Shown one piece after another: positions 54,811 to 63,396 of a stretch of DNA of 64,000 bases. A program made the position numbers and the translations under genes. The stretch comes from Herbinix sp. (GTDB taxonomy: Bacteria > Bacillota > Clostridia > Lachnospirales > Lachnospiraceae). Position 1 is the first letter of the stretch. Every line of letters begins with the position of its first letter. Location: assembly GCA_029238935.1 (NCBI GenBank), contig JAQZBN010000044.1, positions 1 through 64,000 of the forward strand. Direction: 5' to 3'. The notes beneath the pieces are model-generated. The model ran no database searches, was not told the origin of the DNA, and saw nothing but the letters and a program-made list of their open reading frames with translations.

Positions 54811-56025
54811 TTATTGATTTCCTCTTTTTACGTTCGCTACACTTTCAACCCTTGCACGAATGTCTCCGTCCAATAATGAAATGGTCAGGGTATCTTCTTT
54901 ATTTACCTTTTCAATACTTTGAATTGGTTTATTATCCTCTCCAACAACTAGCGCGTATCCTTGATTTAATTTACTAAGAGGAGATAACCCTTCTAGTTTT
55001 GTGATGTATATCTTTAACTGGTGTCTTTTTTCTCTGATCTGTTGGTTTATAATTAACCTTAGCTTATTCTCAAGATCCATAAGCTGTTGTCTTTTTTGTC
55101 TAATCTGATATGCCGGACTGGCATAATCCAAACGTATCTTAAATTCTCTGATTCTTGATTGCTGGTATGTAATTTGCCGCATCATTGATTTATTTAAATG
55201 ATTGCGGTATTCTCTGATGTTATTCTGAAAAGTTATATAATCATTCACAGCCAGCTCCGCGGCTGCCGATGGTGTCGGTGCCCGTAAATCTGAAACAAAA
55301 TCAGCGATAGTAATATCCGTCTCATGACCAACTGCTGAGATAATTGGGGTATGACATTCATAAATCGCTCTTGCAACGATCTCCTCGTTAAAAGCCCATA
55401 AATCCTCAATCGAACCACCGCCACGACCGATAATGATAGTGTCTAAGCCCAGTCGGTCTAAAGCTTTGATACCTTTTACTACACTTTGAGATGAACCAAT
55501 ACCCTGCACCTGTGCTGGATAAAGAATTAACTGTACATAGGGATTCCTACGTCCTGCGATATTAATAATATCCTGAATGGCTGCTCCGGTGCTTGCCGTT
55601 ACAATCCCAATTTTTTTCGGATATAACGGAATAGGTTTCTTATGTTCTTTATCAAAGAGCCCTTCCTCTTCCAGCGCTTTCTTCAGTCGGTCAAAGCGTT
55701 CGTATAGTATTCCAAGACCATCTAATACAATCTCACTGGCATAGAGCTGATACTTTCCATCTCTTTCATATACACTAACACTTCCCAGTGCTATGACACT
55801 TTGTCCCTCTTCCAGACGGAAGGTTAATCCTTTCCTCTGTCCTGCAAACATAACACAAGCCATCTGCCCGGACGCATCTTTTAGAGTAAAATAGATATGT
55901 CCCGAGGTATGATATTTGCAGTTTGAGACTTCTCCCTTGATATAGACATGACCCAATGTGCTGTCTCTATAAAAAAGGTTCTTAATATACTGATTCACCT
56001 CTGTTACTGTATATACCTGGTTCAT
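54811..56025 (-). CDS. xseA: Exodeoxyribonuclease VII large subunit
   Basis: A 404-residue subunit. The N-terminal OB domain ('VYIKGEVSNCKYHTSGHIYFTLKD', about 28-51) binds single-stranded DNA; the catalytic domain follows with 'IGIVTASTGAAIQDI', 'IIGRGGGSIEDLWAFNEE' and 'AVGHETDITIADFVSDLRAPTPSAAAE', all hallmarks of XseA; a coiled-coil C terminus binds XseB. I start at the ATG at 56025 because the GTG at 56037 lies too close to the GAGG. Assignment is secure. Confidence 0.95.
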   Translation of the reverse strand: MNQVYTVTEVNQYIKNLFYRDSTLGHVYIKGEVSNCKYHTSGHIYFTLKDASGQMACVMFAGQRKGLTFRLEEGQSVIALGSVSVYERDGKYQLYASEIVLDGLGILYERFDRLKKALEEEGLFDKEHKKPIPLYPKKIGIVTASTGAAIQDIINIAGRRNPYVQLILYPAQVQGIGSSQSVVKGIKALDRLGLDTIIIGRGGGSIEDLWAFNEEIVARAIYECHTPIISAVGHETDITIADFVSDLRAPTPSAAAELAVNDYITFQNNIREYRNHLNKSMMRQITYQQSRIREFKIRLDYASPAYQIRQKRQQLMDLENKLRLIINQQIREKRHQLKIYITKLEGLSPLSKLNQGYALVVGEDNKPIQSIEKVNKEDTLTISLLDGDIRARVESVANVKRGNQ

Positions 56026-56237
56026 ATGTGGGAACACCCTCTTCTTTCTAATAAAACATTAACCAAAATAATCTATAACGATAATAGACAGCGTTTTAAT
56101 CACTCATAATATTTAAATCCTAGACAGAGGATTCGTTATCTACGTTTTGCAATAACGAATGAATCAATTCCATGTAAAGCCTGTACAATCTTATCTTTCC
56201 ACTTCCTATGCAAAACAAAAATGAACTGAAATTATAC

Positions 56238-56681
56238 TTAAGCAAGCTTTGCTAACACTCCGTTAATAAAGCTAGGTGATTCCTCACCGCCGAATTTTTT
56301 TGCCAGCTCTACTGCTTCGTTAATCGCTACTTTTACCGGAATTTCCTCATCAAACTTCATCTCAAATACCGCTAGTCGTAAGATCGTAAGATCCACCTTA
56401 CCCATACGATTTAATCTCCAGCCACTGGCTGCATCTGAGATCAGTGCATCAATCTCGTCCAACTTAAGTATGATTCGCTGTATCCGTTCTGCCAGATATG
56501 CCTGTTCCTCTTCTGTCGGTTCTTCAAATTCTTCAAAATGAAGCTCTGTATTTTCTTCTTCGATTAATTTATCGCAGTCTTCTATATATAACTCAATTTG
56601 TTCCCTTAGTTCTCCCGTCTCATGGAAATCCTTACGAAAAAGCATACGGAAAATGTGCTCTCTTATTTCTCTTCTCTTCAC
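56238..56681 (-). CDS. nusB: Transcription antitermination factor NusB
   Basis: A 147-residue all-helical RNA-binding protein, with 'IREHIFRMLFRKDFHETGE' at the start, and 'VAINEAVELAKKFGGEESPSFINGVLAKL' at the end (residues about 117-145), both characteristic. NusB with NusE prevents premature termination in rRNA operons. It follows asp23 and precedes xseA, the usual clostridial order. A short acidic insertion (about 30-55) is present. Assignment is secure. Confidence 0.94.
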   Translation of the reverse strand: MKRREIREHIFRMLFRKDFHETGELREQIELYIEDCDKLIEEENTELHFEEFEEPTEEEQAYLAERIQRIILKLDEIDALISDAASGWRLNRMGKVDLTILRLAVFEMKFDEEIPVKVAINEAVELAKKFGGEESPSFINGVLAKLA

Positions 56682-56729
56682 GATTTTTTTCCTCCTGATC
56701 GTTATGTGTAAATCCTATTACACAAGAAC

Positions 56730-56763
56730 AAACAACCCTTAAATTTACATCTAAGGGTTGTTT
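56730..56763 (-). terminator. Hairpin between asp23 and nusB
   Basis: 12-bp perfect arms AAACAACCCTTA / TAAGGGTTGTTT (56730-56741 / 56752-56763). On the minus strand only GTTC follows, not a T run, so it is a partial terminator or processing site. Confidence 0.6.
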
Positions 56764-56772
56764 GGACATTAT

Positions 56773-57159
56773 TTACTCTTTTACGATATTAACACCAGCA
56801 ATTCTAATGTTAACTTCACTGACCTGTAATCCGGTCATATTCTCTATCGCCAACTTCACCTTTTCCTGTACTTGCTTTGCGGTCTCAGGAATTCCATAAC
56901 CATATTCCAGAGTCAAGGCCATATCTACTGAAACAGCATCCGGGCTTACCAGAACTTTAACTCCCTTGGATAAATTCTTCATACCCAACTTACCTACCAG
57001 CTCATTGGTGATATTACCGGACATTGCAGATACACCCTTCACTTCGGTAGCAGCGAGTCCTGCGATAATAGCAACGACTTCATCTGCGATCTGCACTTCT
57101 CCTACCTTACCATTTTCATGTATCTTATATGTGTTTCTAGTCTCCGGTTCTTTACTCAC
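56773..57159 (-). CDS. Asp23/Gls24-family envelope stress protein (YqhY-like)
   Basis: A 128-residue protein of the Asp23 family, with 'VQIADEVVAIIAGLAATEVKGVSAMSGN' and 'VDMALTLEYGYGIPETAKQVQEKVK' (residues about 20-47 and 74-98) as diagnostic blocks. The Bacillus relative YqhY lies in the same spoIIIA-nusB neighbourhood and affects acetyl-CoA carboxylase activity. GTG start at 57159 with AGGAGG 8 bases upstream. It begins the transcript to nusB and perhaps beyond, from a strong promoter. Confidence 0.92.
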   Translation of the reverse strand: MSKEPETRNTYKIHENGKVGEVQIADEVVAIIAGLAATEVKGVSAMSGNITNELVGKLGMKNLSKGVKVLVSPDAVSVDMALTLEYGYGIPETAKQVQEKVKLAIENMTGLQVSEVNIRIAGVNIVKE

Positions 57160-57224
57160 AACAATTACCTCCTAAGTTACTATAATCATCTGGTTTGCCC
57201 AATATAATTAATTTATTATATATT

Positions 57225-57253
57225 ATTATACCAGTACTACATATATATGTAAA
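57225..57253 (-). promoter_or_regulatory. Strong promoter of asp23-nusB
   Basis: On the minus strand TTTACA (57248-57253), 17-base spacer ending TGG, and a perfect TATAAT (57225-57230) with an extended -10 TG. Predicted start near 57218. Confidence 0.85.
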
Positions 57254-57509
57254 CACTGTTTTTTAAAACCAGTAAAATGCTGATTTTTCAAGCCTTTTCT
57301 ATATTTTTAACTGTTTCTTACTACCTCATTCAATTAGGATAAAATTCATAAAAATTAGTCAAAATGCACTAAATTCAACCTCTTCAATTCCTAATATTTA
57401 CAGCGAAACATACCGTTATTATATATAAAATATGGTAAAAAATCAACATTTCGATGCACGGTATATGATAAAATATTACATTAGGATATTTATCAAATGA
57501 GGTATCACC

Positions 57510-57538
57510 AAAAAATACCCCGGTCATAGGGCCGGGGC
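57510..57538 (-). terminator. Terminator of the spoIIIA operon
   Basis: An 8-bp GC-rich stem (57518-57525 / 57530-57537, arm CCCCGGTC, loop ATAG) followed on the minus strand by TATTTTTT. It closes the spoIIIAA-AH operon. Confidence 0.9.
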
Positions 57539-57568
57539 TTATAACTATTTTTATGTAGCATACCTTGA

Positions 57569-58438
57569 TTAATCTTCTACTACCACTGGAGTGATAACAA
57601 TATTTTCAGCCAAGGAATCTGTCTTACGTTTTACAATATCTTCAATTTTAGCTACTTGTTGATCAGTAATATTCTCAGCATTGATTACAACATCAACATA
57701 TTCGCCATCAATTCTTACTACTGCATCTGAAAAACCGCTAGCTTGAAGTAACATTTCAGCTGCATCTTCTTTTTCTGAAATTGCAATAAGTTCGATCATG
57801 CCATCGATTGCTGCCTGTTTCTGTGCTTCTGAAACAGCTTCGCTTTCAATAATACTGTTGAAATCTTCTCTACTCTTTGCTCTAACCTGTTCTCTTTCCA
57901 ACTTAGCAGAATAGAAATAACCTGCATCAAGAGTGGTGCTTGCAAGAACTGCTTCACCTGGAACACCTTCTGAATCCAGTTCGCCGCTGTCACTAACATC
58001 AACAGATGCCATTTCCTGTAAATCTTCGTCCGAGATATCGCCAAGTTCATCCGCTTCATCATCTACAGCATCTGCATCTTCTGCTGCATCATCGGTTGCT
58101 TCAGCATCATCCGTTGCTGTATCATCTAATGTAGTATCTTCATCGGTTGCTGTGGTTTCATTATTTTCATCGGTTGTTGCATCGTCGGTTACTGTGGTAT
58201 CATCTGCAGCACCTGTATCATCGGTGCCGGTAGCCGTAGCCAAATCTGTACCTTCTTCGGAGAGAACATCTCCATTCAGCTCTGAGTAAATATCATAATC
58301 TTCTAAATCGGGATTGGCTGTTTGTAATACGCCTTCCTCCGGTTTATCATCATTTGTAAATGTGAGATAGCCAGCAATGGCGATCATAATTGCGAGCGCG
58401 GTAATTATGATCTGATTCTTTTTGAATATATTTTTCAT
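57569..58438 (-). CDS. spoIIIAH: Stage III sporulation protein AH with an acidic insert
   Basis: A 289-residue mother-cell protein that crosses the intermembrane space and pairs with SpoIIQ or its analogue to form the feeding-tube channel. A membrane helix spans about 9-27. The C-terminal YscJ/FliF-like domain (about 170-289) has 'YFYSAKLEREQVRAKSREDFNSI' and ends 'IVKRKTDSLAENIVITPVVVED'. Between them lies an unusual stretch of about 90 residues, almost only Asp, Thr, Ala and Glu. Bacillus SpoIIIAH is about 218 residues, so this insert accounts for the extra length. Last gene of the operon, 2 bases after spoIIIAG. Confidence 0.92.
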   Translation of the reverse strand: MKNIFKKNQIIITALAIMIAIAGYLTFTNDDKPEEGVLQTANPDLEDYDIYSELNGDVLSEEGTDLATATGTDDTGAADDTTVTDDATTDENNETTATDEDTTLDDTATDDAEATDDAAEDADAVDDEADELGDISDEDLQEMASVDVSDSGELDSEGVPGEAVLASTTLDAGYFYSAKLEREQVRAKSREDFNSIIESEAVSEAQKQAAIDGMIELIAISEKEDAAEMLLQASGFSDAVVRIDGEYVDVVINAENITDQQVAKIEDIVKRKTDSLAENIVITPVVVED

Positions 58439-58440
58439 AT

Positions 58441-59055
58441 TTAACCTCCTGATGATTTTATCCCATCACTCATTTCCATTACTTTAACCTTATGCGCAGG
58501 GACATCAAATAATACCTCCGCAGCTTCCACAATATCAGAAATAACTTGAACATTGCCTCCACCTTCTGCAATTACTAAGATACCCTCTACTTCAGGCTCA
58601 AGTTCTTGTATTATGTATGGCATCGTTTTCCCATCCTCTGTAGTAACCAGAACGGTACTCTCTTCCCGCCCAACTTCACTATTTGTTCTGCTTCCGCCCT
58701 CCCCATCTGTTTCGTTAATGCTTTCCTGTGTATAAGGGTTATCCTTTAATGGTATATATTCTTTAGAGGATTTTAATGTTAACATTACCTCTACATTACC
58801 TATACCTGATACTTTTTTTAAGATGGTTTCTAATTTCTTTTCCATTTGTACAACATATTGATTTGTATCTACTTCCGTTGTAGTACTGGTATTCTGCTGT
58901 TTGTTTTCTGAGTTTCCTGAAGTACTATCTTTTGAATTATTGTTTGAGGTAAAAAGATCAGGAAATGTTAATACAATCAGAATTATTCCTGCTAAAAATA
59001 TTCCGATTAGCTTCGGCATGCCTATTTCCTTCAGGGAAATTTTCTTTTTATCCAT
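58441..59055 (-). CDS. spoIIIAG: Stage III sporulation protein AG
   Basis: A 204-residue protein with one membrane helix (about 13-31), a Ser/Asn/Gln-rich linker, and a ring-forming domain ('YVVQMEKKLETILKKVSGIGNVEVMLTLKSS', about 67-97; 'GILVIAEGGGNVQVISDIVEAAEVLFDVPAHKVKVMEM', about 160-197). SpoIIIAG forms a large ring in the mother-cell membrane of the sporulation channel. It is separated from spoIIIAF by 1 base and from spoIIIAH by 2. Length is normal. Assignment is secure. Confidence 0.93.
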   Translation of the reverse strand: MDKKKISLKEIGMPKLIGIFLAGIILIVLTFPDLFTSNNNSKDSTSGNSENKQQNTSTTTEVDTNQYVVQMEKKLETILKKVSGIGNVEVMLTLKSSKEYIPLKDNPYTQESINETDGEGGSRTNSEVGREESTVLVTTEDGKTMPYIIQELEPEVEGILVIAEGGGNVQVISDIVEAAEVLFDVPAHKVKVMEMSDGIKSSGG

Positions 59056-59056
59056 A

Positions 59057-59680
59057 TTACCCTCCCTGTATATTAATATTTATATTATCTGGGTCAATAT
59101 TATAGAAGTCCGATAGTTTATTTTTTATATTTATTTCCATAGGACTAGGAACCTCGGATAAGCCTTCTTCCGGCTCTCCCAGATTGATTGTTTCAATGAT
59201 AATTTCCTCGATTTGAGACGAGTCATCGGAGTCTTCTTGTTTCTTTTCTTCACCATAATACGCAGTGATATTAAAAGCTTTGATACTCCCAAAATCTTTA
59301 CTTTCGATGTCCATATCATAATCAATATTAAAATTATCCAGATATACACCTTCTTCCGATAGAAAATCCCCTACCTGAACCTTTATCCTGTCCGTATATT
59401 CTGAAAATTCAGCATCTCTCCTAGCTTCCTCCATTCTCATTACATCTGTTTCAAACTCCCCAGCCTCTACCGTAAAATTATTTGATTTAAAAAAATAATC
59501 AAACTTGTCCTCTAGCTTTAAGAGTTTAATTACCGGTGATATTACAATCAGGACAAGGATCATACCTGATACAATACTTACGTACTTTTTATAGCTGCTG
59601 TTGCCGAGTAAATTCATGATGATCGTATTAATAATCATAAAAACGACGATATTCTTAATCCATGCATATACCTCGTTCAT
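59057..59680 (-). CDS. spoIIIAF: Stage III sporulation protein AF
   Basis: A 207-residue protein with two N-terminal membrane helices ('WIKNIVVFMIINTIIMNLL' near 7-25 and 'VSIVSGMILVLIVISPVIKLL' near 35-55) and a soluble domain, the SpoIIIAF layout. The linker before the C-terminal end is acidic. Part of the mother-cell channel complex. Downstream spoIIIAG follows after one base. Assignment is secure by motif and operon. Confidence 0.92.
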   Translation of the reverse strand: MNEVYAWIKNIVVFMIINTIIMNLLGNSSYKKYVSIVSGMILVLIVISPVIKLLKLEDKFDYFFKSNNFTVEAGEFETDVMRMEEARRDAEFSEYTDRIKVQVGDFLSEEGVYLDNFNIDYDMDIESKDFGSIKAFNITAYYGEEKKQEDSDDSSQIEEIIIETINLGEPEEGLSEVPSPMEINIKNKLSDFYNIDPDNININIQGG

Positions 59681-59710
59681 ACTTTAACCTGTACCTTTCC
59701 TTAGTAATCT

Positions 59711-60874
59711 TTACACTAACCCGCCGGTCGTTACCGCCACCAGCGTTATCGTCAGCATAAATAGAACTGCTCCTATAAATACTGCTTCCAGAAGCATTGC
59801 AGCTGATTTTGCGGAAGCTCCGATACATTCGATAATTCTTTTATCTGAAATTGGCTGAAGGGATGCACAGCCAAACTTGTATATCAGCGTTATAATAAGA
59901 AGCTTGATCAGCGGCACTGCACAGATCGCTACGATAATCACAAGACCGGCTACCCCTATCGCATTTTTTAGTAATACCCCGGCTCCTAGAACAGTCTCTG
60001 TTACGCCTTCGATGGCATTTCCGATACCGGGAATGGATTCCGAGGCTTTGAGGAGTGCTGATCGCTTCACCTTGTCCGCCACCGGAACAATCAATCCTTG
60101 AATGGTATGAAATCCTACAACAGCTGCTAAGAGACTTTTCATGGACCATTCAATGATGGATGATAATAGACCCGCTAATTTCGAAAGCATGTCCTCCTTC
60201 GATAGATTATTGACTAACATAATCATCAGATAGATATTTATCATAGGAATAACAACTTTAATTAACAAAAAGTCTGCTACCGTTATAATCATTAACGCAG
60301 CTTCATAATAAACCAAGGATGTGCCTGCACCTGTAGTAAAACCCACCGATAAAAAATATGCCGGTATTAATGCTTTCATAAAATCTAGAATAGAACCTAT
60401 GGCAGATGCAGCAATTGCTGATGCAGCAACAAAGGAACTGGTTAATATCCCAAACAATAATAAGTAAGTTACATAATATCCCGTTTCAGAAACCTGATTG
60501 TTTTTCAGTGCCAAGGATAAATTAGTAAAGACTGCAGCAATTAATGCAATGGAAATTAATTGTCCGAAGGTATCCAAATTTGCACTTACTTCATCCATCA
60601 CCGTTGTTTTTAGCTTGTCTGCAATATCAGAAAAGGAAAAAGCCTCTTCTCCTGAGACTAATCGGTTCACATAATCCTCAAAGTCCATGGAAGAATCCTC
60701 CTGAAGAATATCATCTATGACATCCTGTATGTCCGAATAATTGATGGAATCACCCATCTCTGATTCAGCCGCTTTTACTACCTCCTTGTTTATGATGACA
60801 CCAAGAAATATCGTAATGATTGCAAACAGTATTTTTCTATATGTAATAGTTCTAATTTTACAGCTTTTTATCAA
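59711..60874 (-). CDS. spoIIIAE: Stage III sporulation protein AE
   Basis: A 387-residue polytopic membrane protein with a cleavable N-terminal signal ('ILFAIITIFLGVIINKEVVKAAE') and about eight further helices, the largest membrane component of the SpoIIIA channel. Conserved blocks include 'LLFGILTSSFVAAS', 'ALIPAYFLSVGF' and 'SIPGIGNAIEGVTETVLGA'. The start codon appears to be TTG at 60874, with AGGAGG 7 bases upstream; no in-frame ATG is placed better. Assignment is secure. Confidence 0.93.
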   Translation of the reverse strand: MIKSCKIRTITYRKILFAIITIFLGVIINKEVVKAAESEMGDSINYSDIQDVIDDILQEDSSMDFEDYVNRLVSGEEAFSFSDIADKLKTTVMDEVSANLDTFGQLISIALIAAVFTNLSLALKNNQVSETGYYVTYLLLFGILTSSFVAASAIAASAIGSILDFMKALIPAYFLSVGFTTGAGTSLVYYEAALMIITVADFLLIKVVIPMINIYLMIMLVNNLSKEDMLSKLAGLLSSIIEWSMKSLLAAVVGFHTIQGLIVPVADKVKRSALLKASESIPGIGNAIEGVTETVLGAGVLLKNAIGVAGLVIIVAICAVPLIKLLIITLIYKFGCASLQPISDKRIIECIGASAKSAAMLLEAVFIGAVLFMLTITLVAVTTGGLV

Positions 60875-60901
60875 CCATTCACCTCCTCTTTCTTAGGTAT
60901 A

Positions 60902-61285
60902 CTATGCAGTCAGAAAGTTGTTAATGGTTTCTAATAATGCCAAAAGAATTGGCATACTGATCGCTAGTATTGTAAGCTTTCCTACAAGTTCTATCTGCTC
61001 TGAGATTGCACTGTAACCAGAGTCTTTACAGATCGAGGCTGAAAATTCTGTTACGTAAGTAATGCCTATAATCTTGATTAAAACACCCATATAGGATTTA
61101 TTCAAAGCAATATAGCCCTGAAGCTTATCAATCGCGTCCAATATTACCTCTAACTTTCCAATTCCCAGAAAGAAAATGAATACACAGGCTGCAATACTGA
61201 TATATAGGGAATATTCTTCCTTCCCCTTTTTAAAAAGAATTGCCAGTATCACTGCCGCGACACCAATGAGAGCGTAACTTATCAT
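60902..61285 (-). CDS. spoIIIAD: Stage III sporulation protein AD
   Basis: A 127-residue protein with four hydrophobic segments, in the family length range. 'YIALNKSYMGVLIKIIGITYVTEFSASICKDSG' (residues about 59-90) is the conserved core shared by SpoIIIAC/AD. I start at the ATG at 61285 (GGGGATAAG upstream) and not at the longer TTG frame. Member of the mother-cell channel operon. Assignment is secure. Confidence 0.92.
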   Translation of the reverse strand: MISYALIGVAAVILAILFKKGKEEYSLYISIAACVFIFFLGIGKLEVILDAIDKLQGYIALNKSYMGVLIKIIGITYVTEFSASICKDSGYSAISEQIELVGKLTILAISMPILLALLETINNFLTA

Positions 61286-61381
61286 CTTATCCCCGTGCCT
61301 TTCAATTTCCGATGACCTGTCCAACTTTTCATCAGGTCTGTACGAAAATAATGTTATATTTCATCTATTTGAAGAGTAGGT

Positions 61382-61576
61382 TTATATTTCAAATAATTTT
61401 GTAATGGTTTCAAATAATTCGGAAACATAGGGGAGCAGCCAAAATAATACTAAAATCATGCCTGCTAATCCCACAAGAAATGCTTGATCATCCCTTCCTG
61501 AGTGTTTCAGAACATTATTTAATATAGAAACTAGTATCCCTACTACCGCAATTCTTAAAATCAAATATATATCCAT
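61382..61576 (-). CDS. spoIIIAC: Stage III sporulation protein AC
   Basis: A 64-residue protein with two membrane helices around a conserved hydrophilic loop 'HSGRDDQAFLVGLAGM' (about 25-40). The usual length is about 65, and the ATG at 61576 with GGGGG 5 bases upstream gives just that; the frame continues 26 codons above without family similarity. About 96 bases separate it from spoIIIAD. Confidence 0.93.
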   Translation of the reverse strand: MDIYLILRIAVVGILVSILNNVLKHSGRDDQAFLVGLAGMILVLFWLLPYVSELFETITKLFEI

Positions 61577-61661
61577 AGTTACCCCCAAGCCTTTTCCGGT
61601 TGTTAATTTAAATCCGGAAGGAATCGAAATAGTTAAAGTATTTTGCTCCGTCATTTTGTCT

Positions 61662-62189
61662 TTAGAGCATAATGATTGTTACAAAGATACCAGCCATAAT
61701 TCCCAGGCTGTTATAAAGATATGTTTTCTCTTTTACTGTTTTTGATAAATCCTCAATTTCATTTTCTGTTTGTGTGATAAATAAATCCATGGTATTCATC
61801 TGCATATCCTTATCTAGGTATCCGAGATTTTCTCCGAACTGGATGAGATTTGATTTATCTCTCTTTGACAGGGAGGTATTATTTAGTTCCTTCTCCACAG
61901 CCTCTTTCCATATCTCATAAAAGGTGACGCCGGATAAATCATATAATTTGGTTGATATCCTATGAAAAAATCCGGCAAAATTACCATGATGTCTTCTTGA
62001 CATGGAACTAATCGCCTCTGGTAAGGGTGTATTCGCATATCGGATATCACCTCGGAGTAAAACAATCAATTTCTTAAACTCTCTCAGATCTTCCAACCGG
62101 CTTTTTATCTCATTGCTAAAGAAAAATCCCATACCTGCGGAAGATATGATAACTAGAACACATCCCACGATCTTTAAAGCAAGCATCAC
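61662..62189 (-). CDS. spoIIIAB: Stage III sporulation protein AB
   Basis: A 175-residue protein with an N-terminal membrane helix (about 3-24), a soluble helical domain ('RLEDLREFKKLIVLLRGDIRYANTPLPEAI', about 31-60, diagnostic for SpoIIIAB) and a C-terminal hydrophobic helix. It resembles GspF-type scaffold proteins and works with the SpoIIIAA ATPase. Its ATG overlaps the spoIIIAA stop by 4 bases. Confidence 0.93.
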   Translation of the reverse strand: MMLALKIVGCVLVIISSAGMGFFFSNEIKSRLEDLREFKKLIVLLRGDIRYANTPLPEAISSMSRRHHGNFAGFFHRISTKLYDLSGVTFYEIWKEAVEKELNNTSLSKRDKSNLIQFGENLGYLDKDMQMNTMDLFITQTENEIEDLSKTVKEKTYLYNSLGIMAGIFVTIIML

Positions 62190-63157
62190 TGTTTGTCCTC
62201 CCTTCTACCATAAATCCTGTTTCCGGATGCATCGTAGATTTCATCTAAATGCCCGATACTGTTTCTGTTGCTAAGAATAATATATCTCTCGAATAACATC
62301 TTCTTCATCAATTCTCCCAAAATCGGCTTTCCTTTAATATCATCTAAGGAGCTTCCATGAACTGTAGCAATTAATTTACAGCCACAACCAATGACATAGT
62401 CAATTGCTTCGAGGTCTTCTCTGGAACCAATCTCATCCACCGCTATAATCTGTGGTGACATGGATCTGATTAACATCAGCATCCCCTTTGCCTTAGGACA
62501 GCAGTCCAAGATATCAGTACGAATACCGATGTCATTTTGTGGTGTACCCATATAGCAGGCTCCGATTTCAGAACGCTCGTCCACAACACCAATTGCCATG
62601 CCACGTAAATATTCATTCCCATCGGATAATTGTCGTATGACATCCCGAAGTAACGTAGTCTTTCCACACCTTGGTGGAGAGATAATCAGGGAATGGTAAA
62701 TCCCTTCAGTTTTACTATTAATTAGGTAGGGCAGAACTGGATCTGCGCAGCCTTTGACCTGGTGTGCCAATCTGATATTAATAAAGGAAATGTGCTTCAT
62801 CCCTTTGATCGTATCATTTTCGACTATGGTCTTTCCTACGATACCAATGCGATGACCACCACTGATCGTTATAAATCCTTGCTTAATCTCTTCTTCAAAG
62901 GCATAAAGAGAATAATTACTGATATACTCCATCGTCTCACGGATTTCATTCTTCGTAATTATGACGGCCTGGGAAGGTAAATTCGTAAGTCTTGCGTCTG
63001 AAGTAACAAAGAACTCTTTATTCTCATGGATGATGATGAGTGGTGCATTCATACGCAATCGAATTTCCTGCAGGTGATCAAAATTTATCCTTAAGCCGGT
63101 TAATATAGTTCTTAGCTTAATTGAAAATATCTTCAGTAAATCGTCTTTTGTGTTCAT
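62186..63157 (-). CDS. spoIIIAA: Stage III sporulation protein AA (ATPase)
   Basis: A 323-residue cytoplasmic ATPase like secretion ATPases (GspE/PilT), thought to power or assemble the mother-cell-to-forespore channel. Walker A is 'ISPPRCGKTTLLRD' (about 172-185); Walker B-like 'IIAVDEIGSREDLEAI' follows (about 237-252). The N-terminal part has the family block 'IRLRMNAPLIII'. First gene of the eight-gene spoIIIA operon, which is expressed in the mother cell by sigma-E; a weak sigma-E-like site lies upstream. Confidence 0.95.
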   Translation of the reverse strand: MNTKDDLLKIFSIKLRTILTGLRINFDHLQEIRLRMNAPLIIIHENKEFFVTSDARLTNLPSQAVIITKNEIRETMEYISNYSLYAFEEEIKQGFITISGGHRIGIVGKTIVENDTIKGMKHISFINIRLAHQVKGCADPVLPYLINSKTEGIYHSLIISPPRCGKTTLLRDVIRQLSDGNEYLRGMAIGVVDERSEIGACYMGTPQNDIGIRTDILDCCPKAKGMLMLIRSMSPQIIAVDEIGSREDLEAIDYVIGCGCKLIATVHGSSLDDIKGKPILGELMKKMLFERYIILSNRNSIGHLDEIYDASGNRIYGRREDKQ

Positions 63158-63235
63158 CTCCTCACCTGCCTTTTAGTTTCTCATTACTTCCATAAAGTGT
63201 TCCATCGGATGGCTTGCCCCTCTGCCATCTAAAAC

Positions 63236-63263
63236 AATATATTCTAGCTCATAAAAAATATTC
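63236..63263 (-). promoter_or_regulatory. Possible sigma-E promoter of spoIIIA
   Basis: On the minus strand GAATATT (63257-63263), 13-base spacer, then AATATATT (63236-63243). The -35 and spacing fit the sigma-E pattern and the -10 is a partial match to CATACAAT. Known regulation of spoIIIA supports the idea; the sequence alone is weak. Confidence 0.35.
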
Positions 63264-63396
63264 CGATAATATCAATGGATTTCTAGGTGGAAAAATAATA
63301 AATATACAGAAACATTACTATGATATAAAAAAGCTTGCATTTCATAGCATCTTATATTAATCTATTGAAAAAATAGGAAGTGACGAGGTGTATGCC

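Noticed and set aside
58062-58289. Ser/Ala/Val-rich plus-strand frame opposite spoIIIAH
   Set aside because: It is the complement of the Asp/Thr-rich insert; composition alone keeps it open.
61577-61654. Longer SpoIIIAC N terminus
   Set aside because: The family length of about 65 residues is met by the ATG at 61576, which has GGGGG just upstream.
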